This document shows, piece by piece, positions 41,887 to 49,263 of a DNA stretch of 64,000 nucleotides. Each line of letters opens with the position of its first letter. Position 1 is the stretch's first letter. The stretch comes from Sphingomonas kyeonggiensis (GTDB lineage Bacteria > Pseudomonadota > Alphaproteobacteria > Sphingomonadales > Sphingomonadaceae), in contig NZ_JACHLN010000004.1 of NCBI RefSeq assembly GCF_014204495.1, positions 372,001 to 436,000 of the forward strand. The letters run 5' to 3'. Under the pieces are notes generated by a model. It had not been told where the DNA came from. It ran no database searches and saw nothing but the letters and a program-made list of their open reading frames with translations. A program made the translations under genes and the position numbers.

Positions 41887-43362
41887 ATGAGAGCTGGGGC
41901 GCTCCATCGAGGACTGGACCGGTACGGTATAACCTTGCTGGCGGTGACAATCGCATGCGGGCTTCGCGCCCTGATCGATCCCTGGACCGATGACCGGCCC
42001 TATTATCTGATCTTCCTCCTGCCGATACTCGTCGCAGCGATCCTGTGCGGGCTCCTCCCCGGCCTGCTGGCGGTGCTGTTGTCGCTGGTCGCGGAGAACC
42101 TCGTTCGCCCCGCGCAAGGAGATTTCCCCGATCTCCTGCTGTTCCTGCTCGCGTCCGGGCTCCTGCTTCTTTTCGTCAGCTGGTTCCGGACCGGCCGCGG
42201 CACGACGCGTCCGCCGACGGATTCGCAGCAGGAAACCGAGCGCCAGCTCAAGGCGAGCGTCAATCAGTTCCGCTCGGTGCTCGCCACCGTGCCCGACGCG
42301 ATGATCGTGATCGACGATCGCGCGCACATCCTTTCGTTCAGCGCCGCCGCCGAGCGGCTGTTCGGCTTCAGCGAGGCCGAAGTCGTCGGCACCAACATCA
42401 ACCGGCTGATGCCCAACCCCGATCGCGAGCGGCATGACGACTATATCGCCCGCTATCTGACGACCGGCGAGCGCCGCGTGATCGGCCGCGGCCGCACCGT
42501 GATCGGCCAGCGGCGTGACGGCTCGACCTTTCCGATGGAGCTCTCGGTCGGCGAGGCGATCACCGATGGCGACCGCGTGTTCACCGGCTTTATCCGCGAT
42601 CTGACCGAGAAGCAGAAGGCCGAGGACCGGATCGAGCAGCTGCGCGGCGAACTGGTCCATGCCGCGCGTGTCAGCGCGATGGGCACCATGGCTTCCACCC
42701 TGGCGCACGAGCTCAACCAGCCGATCACCGCGGTGGTCAACTATGTCCGCGGCGCCGGCAATCTGATGCGCGGCAACGAGAGCCCTGACCTGCCGGTGAT
42801 CCAGCACGCGCTGGACGAAGCGACCAACGAAGCGATGCGCGCCGGCGGGATCGTCCGGCGCCTGCGTGAATTCGTGGCACGCGGCGACAGCGAGAAGAGC
42901 GTCGAGGACCTCGATGCGCTGGTCGAGGAAGCCGCCAAGCTCGCGCTGATCGGCGCACGCGAACGCGGCGTCGACTCCTTCTTCGAGATCGACCCCGCCA
43001 GCTCGGTCGTGCTGGTCGACAAGATCCAGACGCAGCAGGTGCTGATCAACCTGATGCGCAATGCCGTGGATGCGATGTCCGCATCGCCGATCCGGCGCCT
43101 CACCATATCGAGCAGGCCCGAGCCGAACGGCTATGTCCGCGTCACCGTGACCGACACCGGCACGGGCATCGCCCCCGATATCGCGGAGAATCTCTTCCGC
43201 GCCTTCAACAGCAGCAAGGACGGCGGAATGGGGCTTGGCCTCTCCATCTGCCGCACCATCGTAGAGGCCAATGGCGGAAAGATCTGGATGGAGGCCTGCC
43301 CCGGCGGCGGCACTGCATTCCACTTCACGCTTATCCGCATGGAAACGGAGCAGTCCGAATGA
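41887..43362 (+). CDS. fixL: FixL-type haem-PAS oxygen-sensing histidine kinase
   Basis: A 491-aa kinase. Four hydrophobic helices in residues 14-100, then a PAS domain at about 125-240 that matches the haem PAS of rhizobial FixL: haem-ligand His183 in ERHDDYIARY, Arg189 and Arg203 at the spacings of FixL Arg206 and Arg220; the position of FixL His214 is Arg197. HisKA acceptor His274 is in TLAHELNQPITAVVNYVRGA; N-box NLMRNAVDAM and G2 GGMGLGLSIC follow. Start ATG 41887 has GGAG 6 nt upstream. Overlaps fixJ (4 nt). Predicted to switch off when O2 binds. Confidence 0.92.
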   Translation: MRAGALHRGLDRYGITLLAVTIACGLRALIDPWTDDRPYYLIFLLPILVAAILCGLLPGLLAVLLSLVAENLVRPAQGDFPDLLLFLLASGLLLLFVSWFRTGRGTTRPPTDSQQETERQLKASVNQFRSVLATVPDAMIVIDDRAHILSFSAAAERLFGFSEAEVVGTNINRLMPNPDRERHDDYIARYLTTGERRVIGRGRTVIGQRRDGSTFPMELSVGEAITDGDRVFTGFIRDLTEKQKAEDRIEQLRGELVHAARVSAMGTMASTLAHELNQPITAVVNYVRGAGNLMRGNESPDLPVIQHALDEATNEAMRAGGIVRRLREFVARGDSEKSVEDLDALVEEAAKLALIGARERGVDSFFEIDPASSVVLVDKIQTQQVLINLMRNAVDAMSASPIRRLTISSRPEPNGYVRVTVTDTGTGIAPDIAENLFRAFNSSKDGGMGLGLSICRTIVEANGGKIWMEACPGGGTAFHFTLIRMETEQSE

Positions 43363-43970
43363 ATGACCGCCGGCTGGTACACATCATCGACGACGAGGAC
43401 AGCGTCAGGAACTCGATCGGGTTCATGCTGCAGACAACGGGCTATTCCGTGCGCACCTGGCCTTCCGGCGTCGCCTTCCTCCGCGAGCTGCGCAACGTCG
43501 AGCCCGGCTGCATCCTGCTCGACATCCGCATGCCGGAAATGGACGGGCTGCAGGTGCAGCACCAGCTCAACGAGCGCGGCGTGACCATGCCCGTTATCGT
43601 GCTCACCGGGCATGGCGACGTGACGATCGCGGTTAAGGCGATGCGCAACGGCGCCTTTGATTTCCTCGAAAAGCCGTTCGAGGCCGATCAGCTGCTCTGC
43701 GCGATCGAGAACGGGTTCGAGCGCGCCAACGAAGCCAACAGCGCCACCCGCACCGATGCCGCGCGCACCCAGCTCGCCAGCCTTTCGGCGCGCGAGCGCG
43801 AAGTGCTCGACGGGCTCGCCGCCGGCTTCCCGAACAAGACCATCGCCTATGATCTCGGCATCTCGCCGCGCACGGTGGAAGTGCACCGGGCGAACCTGAT
43901 GCAGAAGCTGGGCGCCCGCAGCCTCTCCGAGGCACTGCGCGTCACCTTCACCGCGGAGATGGGCGCCTAG
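43359..43970 (+). CDS. fixJ: FixJ-type LuxR-class response regulator
   Basis: A 203-aa regulator. Receiver: acidic pair Asp11-12, phospho-acceptor Asp55 (ILLDIRMPEMDG), Thr/Lys in VLTGHGD and LEKPFEA. LuxR-type HTH at about residues 137-195 (LSAREREVLDGLAAGFPNKT, then RTVEVHRANLMQKLGA). Activated by the FixL encoded just upstream; in other bacteria the targets are fixK and high-affinity oxidase genes, none of which lies in this window. Confidence 0.95.
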   Translation: MNDRRLVHIIDDEDSVRNSIGFMLQTTGYSVRTWPSGVAFLRELRNVEPGCILLDIRMPEMDGLQVQHQLNERGVTMPVIVLTGHGDVTIAVKAMRNGAFDFLEKPFEADQLLCAIENGFERANEANSATRTDAARTQLASLSAREREVLDGLAAGFPNKTIAYDLGISPRTVEVHRANLMQKLGARSLSEALRVTFTAEMGA

Positions 43971-43996
43971 GCGGCATTCCAATTCCATTTTCAGTT

Positions 43997-44014
43997 CCCC
44001 GGCGAAGGCCGGGG
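43997..44014. repeat. Single family A palindrome
   Basis: CCCCGGCGAAGGCCGGGG, 26 bp after the fixJ stop. Confidence 0.7.
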
Positions 44015-44061
44015 AACACGCACGCCACCCCTTGCAATGTAGGATTTCGCCTGCTGCGATC

Positions 44062-44093
44062 GAGCGGCCAGCCCCATGGCCGGCCGCTCTTTG
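44062..44093 (+). terminator. Possible fixJ terminator
   Basis: GAGCGGCC (44062-44069) pairs with GGCCGCTC (44082-44089), loop 12 nt with internal pairing, then a short TTT. The rest of the gap to the manganese exporter (to 44247) shows nothing recognisable. Confidence 0.5.
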
Positions 44094-44247
44094 ACGCAGT
44101 TGGGAAAATAGGATCACGCGCACGCAACAATGTTGCGAGATGCGGTGCGTTCGCGGGAACTATGTCAACTTGAGGCGCCGCAAAACCCGCTCTTGGCCTG
44201 TACTTTGTGTACTTCCGCGAGTCGGCGCCCTCTCGATGTAGGAGCGC

Positions 44248-44820
44248 CTAGAACCAGCCCGCCGTCTCGCCGAGCATCCAGATGCCGGCGGCGAGGAACA
44301 GCATCGCGGCAATGCCGTGGACCAGCCTGAGCGGCACCCGCTGCAGCAGCGCGTTGCCCAGGAACACCGCCGGGACGTTGGCCAGCATCATGCCCAGCGT
44401 GGTACCCGCCGTGACCGCCCAGACATTGTGGAAGCGCGCGCCCAGCGCCACCGTCGCCAGCTGGGTCTTGTCGCCCATCTCGACCACGAAGAAGGCGATC
44501 GCAGTCGTCAGGAACGCGCCGAACCGCGCCGGCTTGTCCTCCAGGTCGTCGATCTTGTCGGGGATCAATGTCCACAGGCCCATGGCGATGAACGAGGCGG
44601 CAATCAGGTAGCGGAACCAGATGCCCTGCAGCAGCTGCGCCGCTTCCGAACCGACCAGCGCGGCGAGGAAGTGGTTGGCCAGCGTCGCCACCAGGATGCC
44701 GAGGATGATCGGCACCGGCTTCTTGAACCGCGTGGCGAGCAGGATCGCGAGCAGCTGGGTCTTGTCGCCGATCTCGGCAAGTGCGACCAGCGCGGTGGAG
44801 CTGAACAGGGCTTCGAACAA
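44248..44820 (-). CDS. GDT1/UPF0016 (TMEM165) manganese exporter
   Basis: A 190-aa membrane protein of the GDT1 family, which exports Mn2+ (and exchanges Ca2+ in eukaryotes). Two inverted repeats each carry the signature E-x-G-D-K-T: EIGDKTQLLAILLA near residue 16 and EMGDKTQLATVALG near residue 115. About six helices. I start at the TTG at 44820 (GGAG 6 nt upstream); a longer ATG frame from 44940 would run through the riboswitch. Expression expected to rise with Mn2+. Confidence 0.92.
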   Translation of the reverse strand: MFEALFSSTALVALAEIGDKTQLLAILLATRFKKPVPIILGILVATLANHFLAALVGSEAAQLLQGIWFRYLIAASFIAMGLWTLIPDKIDDLEDKPARFGAFLTTAIAFFVVEMGDKTQLATVALGARFHNVWAVTAGTTLGMMLANVPAVFLGNALLQRVPLRLVHGIAAMLFLAAGIWMLGETAGWF

Positions 44821-44896
44821 GGGATACTCCGGGCCGGACGGAGACGAAATCCAACGACATCGCACCTCCCCGCCCGGCAAGAGCGGAGATGCGACG

Positions 44897-45006
44897 CCAT
44901 TGGTCTCGCCCGAACGGTGTTCCCGTCCCTCCCGCGCCATGGCCTCTCGACCAAGTATGTTGACGCGGGAGCCCGCGCGGATCGCGCGGCTGGCTACTCC
45001 CCAAAT
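44897..45006 (-). promoter_or_regulatory. yybP-ykoY (manganese) riboswitch
   Basis: On the minus strand the conserved elements appear in order: GGGGAGTAGCC at the 5' end (about 45004-44991), a variable GC-rich helix, CAACATACT (about 44963), a second arm, and GGCGAGACC (44910-44902). These are the hallmarks of the yybP-ykoY class, which binds Mn2+. It lies 76 nt upstream of the TTG start of the GDT1-type exporter, the family this riboswitch is known to control. Confidence 0.9.
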
Positions 45007-45078
45007 AGCGAGTTGCTGCGTGAAGCAGCACAGCGCGGCCCCTAAGGCACGCGCCTGCCGAAATCCAGCATTATGTGG

Positions 45079-45609
45079 TCAGCCCGCCAGGCTGAGCAGT
45101 CGATGCTCGGCGCCGGGCTCCTCTTCCGGCTCCCCGCGCAGCGACGCCAGCAGGTCGCTGATCGAGCGCACCGGCGAGGAGTCGAGGAAGCGACTGCCCC
45201 AGTCCCGCGCCAGCGCCGCGGCGTCCGCCCCGGTGTCGGCCAGGATCGAGGGAAAGGCGATACGCAGCCTGGGCCCGGCGAACAGCTGGTCCGGCGATGC
45301 CGTCACCGCCGATCCAAGCGGCCGGACGAACACGGCGCCCGCCACCTTCTCGACATAGGAAGCCGGCGACAGCCGCGCCCACCAGGTCACCGCGAAACAG
45401 CCAATGCCGTGCGCGACCAGGATCACCGGGCGCTCGGTAAGCCGCACCGCCTCGTCGAGGCGCGCCGCCCACAGGTTGCGCCCGCCACCACCGGCGCCAA
45501 GCTCGATGATCTGCCCGGCATGGGCAAGCAGGCCACGCGCGGGTCGGTCGGCACGATCATAGATCGTCAGGGTCGGAAGCGACGAATCGAAGAGGCCATT
45601 CTCGGGCAT
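45079..45609 (-). CDS. RBBP9/YdeN-like alpha/beta hydrolase, apparently inactive
   Basis: A 176-aa protein of the small RBBP9/YdeN alpha/beta-hydrolase group. The nucleophile elbow, normally VAHSLGC or similar, reads VAHGIGCFAVTWWA: the Ser codon is replaced by GGC (Gly). The C-terminal Gly-His-Ile/Asn motif that supplies the catalytic His is also absent. It is therefore probably a non-catalytic homologue. On the same strand, upstream of the riboswitch-controlled exporter but separated by the riboswitch. Confidence 0.65.
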   Translation of the reverse strand: MPENGLFDSSLPTLTIYDRADRPARGLLAHAGQIIELGAGGGGRNLWAARLDEAVRLTERPVILVAHGIGCFAVTWWARLSPASYVEKVAGAVFVRPLGSAVTASPDQLFAGPRLRIAFPSILADTGADAAALARDWGSRFLDSSPVRSISDLLASLRGEPEEEPGAEHRLLSLAG

Positions 45610-46041
45610 TCGGTATCTCCCTTGATAAGGGGAAAAGCACGCTCAACGAGTCGTCAGCGTATTCCTACCGTACCGCTATGCAATTCGCCCTGCGCCAGAA
45701 TGAGTGCGCCGTGCGCCGAAATCGCATGGTACCGCTTACATGCCGCCGAGCTGCCCTGCCCCGGGGGTCGGATTTCATCGCAACACGCTCCGACTCGGAC
45801 GCTTAGGGCGCGATCCGTCGCGCCTCGCCCCGCAGCGTCGCCCGCGTGCCTGTTCTCCAATCCGGAGGCGGCGCAGCGGGGCAGGCTGCAGCAATTGCGC
45901 GGACGATCGGGTCAGCAGGGGTTCTCAACGGAATTGACCGGAGCGCGATGCAGCCCGCCGCGCGAACGAAAGAGGGAGTGGCCCGCCACCGCGTGACCCG
46001 AGCACGGGCACCGCCGCGGCCCACCAACAAAAGGGCAAGCA
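45610..46041. other. 432-bp intergenic region, nothing clear
   Basis: Between the divergent RBBP9-like gene and the TonB-dependent receptor. I see no palindrome family member, no cobalamin or other riboswitch consensus and no convincing promoter. The receptor has AGGG about 6 nt before its ATG. Confidence 0.5.
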
Positions 46042-49000
46042 ATGATAAATCGAACCAAGACCATGACCCGTTTCCTGCGGGGCTCGACCGCGCTGTGCGG
46101 CGCGATGCTGATCGCGATGCCGGCCTATGCGCAGGAAGCCGCTGCACCGGCCGCGCAGGCAACGTCAGGCCCTACCCAGGAAACGCCGGCTCCGGCCGCG
46201 CAGGAAGACACTGGCGAGGCGATCGTCGTCACCGGTTCGCTGTTCCGCCGCACCAACACCGAGACACCGTCGCCGGTCACCGTGCTTTCCGCCGAAGCGC
46301 TCGAGCAGCGCGGCCTGAACACGGTCACCGAAGCGGTGCAGCGCATCTCGGCCGGCAACGCCGGCACGATCACCCAGGGCTGGAATGCCGGCGGCAATTT
46401 CGCGGTGGGCGCGAGCGCGATCTCGCTGCGCGGCCTCACCGTGCAGGCGACGCTGACCATCTTCGACGGCATGCGCATGGCGCCCTATCCGCTCGCCGAC
46501 GACGGCCAGCGCAACTTCGTCGACCTCAACACCATCCCGAGCGCGATCATCGAGCGCATCGAAGTGCTGAAGGACGGCGCTTCGTCAACCTATGGCGCCG
46601 ACGCAGTCGCGGGCGTGATCAACGTGATCACCAAGAAGGAGATCAAGGGTCTCCACGCCAATGTTTCCGCCGGCATCTCGCAGCGCGGGGACGGAGCCGA
46701 GAACCGCGGGGACCTGACCTGGGGCTTTGGCGACCTGAGCGAGCAGGGCTTCAACTTCTACGTCAGCGGCGAGTATATGAAGCAGGATCCGCTCTGGGCC
46801 CGCGACCGCGATTATCCGTTCAACACCTATGACTGGGGCAAGATGTGCAACGGCAATGGCGGTTGCATGCACAATCTGAACTGGAACGGCATCAGCCCCG
46901 ATGGCTCGGTGAACGCGCTCTGGTCGACGCCAGGTGTCGCCCTCGTCCGTCCGGTACTCACCCCGGGCGCCCCGGTCTCCTCCGGCCGTTACAGCTATTT
47001 GAATCCCGCTCGTGGCTGCGGTGCAGTTGGCGTCCTGCGCCCGCTCACTGCAGGCCAGCTTGCAGATACGCCCTCCGCGCCGACCAATGGCCTCTGCGAA
47101 GTCAACCAGAACGCCGCCTATCTGATGGTGTTGCCCGAGGTTGAGCGCATGGGCGCATCCGCCCGCTTCACCGCGAATATCGGTGATTCGCATCAGTTCT
47201 ACGCGCAGGGCAATTACTACAAGACTTCCACGTTCGCCCAGGCGACGCCGTCGTCCTTTGCTGGCCAGCCAACCAATCCGACCAGCGGTGCAGAGCCTTA
47301 TTATGTGATCCTGCCTGTCTATGTGTGCGCCAATGGCGTGGGCACGCTGAACGGCGTGGGCACCGGCTGCGACGCCACCAACGGCACTCTCAACCCATAC
47401 AACCCCTATGCGGCTGCCGGGCAGACGGCACAGGTCTCGTACCGCATGGAACGCCCGACCTCGAACGAGGCAGTGTCGCGTTCGATCCGTGGCGTCATCG
47501 GCATGTCGGGAACGATCGGCGGGTTCGACTATGCCGCCAACTTTGTTGCGGCGAACTCGAAGCTCACCCGCACGCAGAGCGGATATGTGACCCCACAGCG
47601 GATCATGGACGTCGTCGCACGCGGCACCTTCAACTTCAGCAATCCCAGCGCGACCCCGCAGAGTGTCCTCGACTATATCAGCCCGGACAGCCTGACGGTC
47701 TCGAACTCGGACCTGTGGCAGGCGAGTGCCAATGTCTCGCGGCATGTGATCGATCTTCCGGGCGGCGGCATCGAAGCAGCAGCGGGCGCTTCCTACCGCT
47801 ACGAATCGATCATGGCACCGAGCGCCAACCCGCAGAACGATGCGCATCCGTATGACCGCTACTACACCATCAACTCGGTGGGCACGTCGGGCAGCCGCAA
47901 GGTCTTCTCGGCCTTCGGTGAAATCCAGGCGACCGCGCTCGACCTGGTCGAACTGAACCTCTCGGGCCGTTATGACTCCTACTCCACCGGGCAGAAGAAC
48001 TTCTCGCCGAAGGTGGGCGGCAAGATCACGCCGATCAAGCAAGTCGCGCTGCGTGGCACCTGGTCGAAGGGCTTCCGTATCCCGAGCTTCAACGAGGCTT
48101 TTGGTCTTCCGACCACCGGCTTCGTGTCCCAGGGCGGAAACACGGCCTTCTGCCAGAACTACGTGGCTTTCTGTAACGCGCACGGCGGCCCGAACAGCAG
48201 CTATGCTTCGAGCCCCTTCTCGGTAGGCCTCACGAATGTCGGCAATCCGAACCTCAAGCCGGAAAAGTCTGAAAGCCTTACCGCCGGCGTGATTTTCGAG
48301 CCGATCCGCGGCCTGAGCTTCACGGTCGATTTCTGGCGCATCCAGGTCAAGGATCAGATCGTTGGCGTGAGCGGGATCGGGCCCGTGCTCGATCAATATT
48401 ATACCAATAACGGCGTGGTAAATATTCCGGGCTTCGTCGTGACGCCGGGAACGGTCGACCCTGCGAATCCCAATGCGCTGCCGCATATCGGCTACATCCA
48501 GGCCTCCTACACCAATGCCAACAGGCAGATAGTGCAAGGCATCGATTTCAGCGCCAACGCAAACATCAAGCTGACCGATGGCATTCGCTGGATCAGTTCC
48601 GCCGATGTCTCCTATCTCGACAAGAACCACCTGACGCTCGTCGATCCGTTCACCGGCGAGGCTGGAGAACCGCAGCGATATGAAGACACGCTGAGCCCGT
48701 GCAATGTCACGTCCTGCTCGGGTTCGCCGCGTTGGCGAGCAAGCTGGCAGAATACCTTCCAGTTCGGTGGAACCAGCGTGACGGCTACTGCCTATTACAC
48801 GGCGGGCTATCACGTAGCGGCGGTCGATTATAATGCCATCCCGTTCAACTGTGAGAGCGCAGTTGCCCGCTACGCGGCGACGTATGACGATGGTACGCCG
48901 GTTCAGTGCCGCTCGAAGGATGTCTGGAACGTCGATCTGACGATCCAGCACAAGCTGAACGACAATTTCGCTTTGACGCTCAACGTGCTCAACCTGCTGG

Positions 49001-49119
49001 ACACCAAGCCGCCGTTCGATCCGAACGCTGCCTATGGTGGCTATGGCTACAACCCGGCCTGGGCCGGTCCGAATATCATGGGCCGCTATTTCCGCGTCGG
49101 CACGAAACTCGACTTCTGA
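46042..49119 (+). CDS. Large TonB-dependent outer-membrane receptor
   Basis: A 1025-aa receptor with signal peptide (cut near AYA-QE, residue 30), an Ala/Pro linker, TonB box-like EAIVVTGSLFRRTN near residue 60, a plug domain (to about 200; STYGADAVAGVINVITKKEIKG, split here as STYGADAVAGVINVIT) and a beta-barrel ending YFRVGTKLDF. Several extracellular loops contain closely spaced Cys pairs (about residues 270-278, 430-440, 713-718, 892-897). Sphingomonad receptors of this size often take up plant- or polymer-derived compounds; the substrate here is unknown. It has its own terminator. Confidence 0.93.
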   Translation: MINRTKTMTRFLRGSTALCGAMLIAMPAYAQEAAAPAAQATSGPTQETPAPAAQEDTGEAIVVTGSLFRRTNTETPSPVTVLSAEALEQRGLNTVTEAVQRISAGNAGTITQGWNAGGNFAVGASAISLRGLTVQATLTIFDGMRMAPYPLADDGQRNFVDLNTIPSAIIERIEVLKDGASSTYGADAVAGVINVITKKEIKGLHANVSAGISQRGDGAENRGDLTWGFGDLSEQGFNFYVSGEYMKQDPLWARDRDYPFNTYDWGKMCNGNGGCMHNLNWNGISPDGSVNALWSTPGVALVRPVLTPGAPVSSGRYSYLNPARGCGAVGVLRPLTAGQLADTPSAPTNGLCEVNQNAAYLMVLPEVERMGASARFTANIGDSHQFYAQGNYYKTSTFAQATPSSFAGQPTNPTSGAEPYYVILPVYVCANGVGTLNGVGTGCDATNGTLNPYNPYAAAGQTAQVSYRMERPTSNEAVSRSIRGVIGMSGTIGGFDYAANFVAANSKLTRTQSGYVTPQRIMDVVARGTFNFSNPSATPQSVLDYISPDSLTVSNSDLWQASANVSRHVIDLPGGGIEAAAGASYRYESIMAPSANPQNDAHPYDRYYTINSVGTSGSRKVFSAFGEIQATALDLVELNLSGRYDSYSTGQKNFSPKVGGKITPIKQVALRGTWSKGFRIPSFNEAFGLPTTGFVSQGGNTAFCQNYVAFCNAHGGPNSSYASSPFSVGLTNVGNPNLKPEKSESLTAGVIFEPIRGLSFTVDFWRIQVKDQIVGVSGIGPVLDQYYTNNGVVNIPGFVVTPGTVDPANPNALPHIGYIQASYTNANRQIVQGIDFSANANIKLTDGIRWISSADVSYLDKNHLTLVDPFTGEAGEPQRYEDTLSPCNVTSCSGSPRWRASWQNTFQFGGTSVTATAYYTAGYHVAAVDYNAIPFNCESAVARYAATYDDGTPVQCRSKDVWNVDLTIQHKLNDNFALTLNVLNLLDTKPPFDPNAAYGGYGYNPAWAGPNIMGRYFRVGTKLDF

Positions 49120-49142
49120 TTGCCCCTCGATGGGTAATTGCT

Positions 49143-49171
49143 GGGGGAGCGGCATACCGCTCCCCCTTTTT
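49143..49171 (+). terminator. Intrinsic terminator after the TonB receptor
   Basis: GGGGGAGCGG-CATA-CCGCTCCCCC followed by TTTTT; a 10-bp perfect stem 23 bp after the stop codon. Confidence 0.92.
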
Positions 49172-49195
49172 GCGCGCACCATCCGCGCTTTCGCT

Positions 49196-49231
49196 AATGC
49201 GATTGACTCGCAATATAGCCTTCCCTAACGA
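49196..49231 (+). promoter_or_regulatory. Fur-like site overlapping a promoter of the iron-uptake operon
   Basis: AATGCGATTGACTCGCAATA (49196-49215) contains the inverted repeat TGCGA-N5-TCGCA and resembles Fur boxes of siderophore receptors. It contains a -35 (TTGACT, 49203-49208) with TAACGA 17 bp on as -10 (49226-49231), 33 bp before the receptor ATG. Confidence 0.6.
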
Positions 49232-49263
49232 GCCCCCGAACGATCCGTTTCTGGGGAACCGGG

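Noticed and set aside
44248..44940. ATG-started, 230-aa version of the manganese exporter
   Set aside because: Its first 40 codons lie in the yybP-ykoY riboswitch and are not protein-like; the TTG at 44820 has a good ribosome-binding site.
45610..46041. Riboswitch upstream of the large TonB receptor
   Set aside because: No cobalamin-box or other recognised consensus; only GC-rich sequence.
46585..49182. 865-aa antisense frame across the TonB receptor
   Set aside because: Same compositional artefact; no recognisable domain, and the sense gene has a full receptor architecture.
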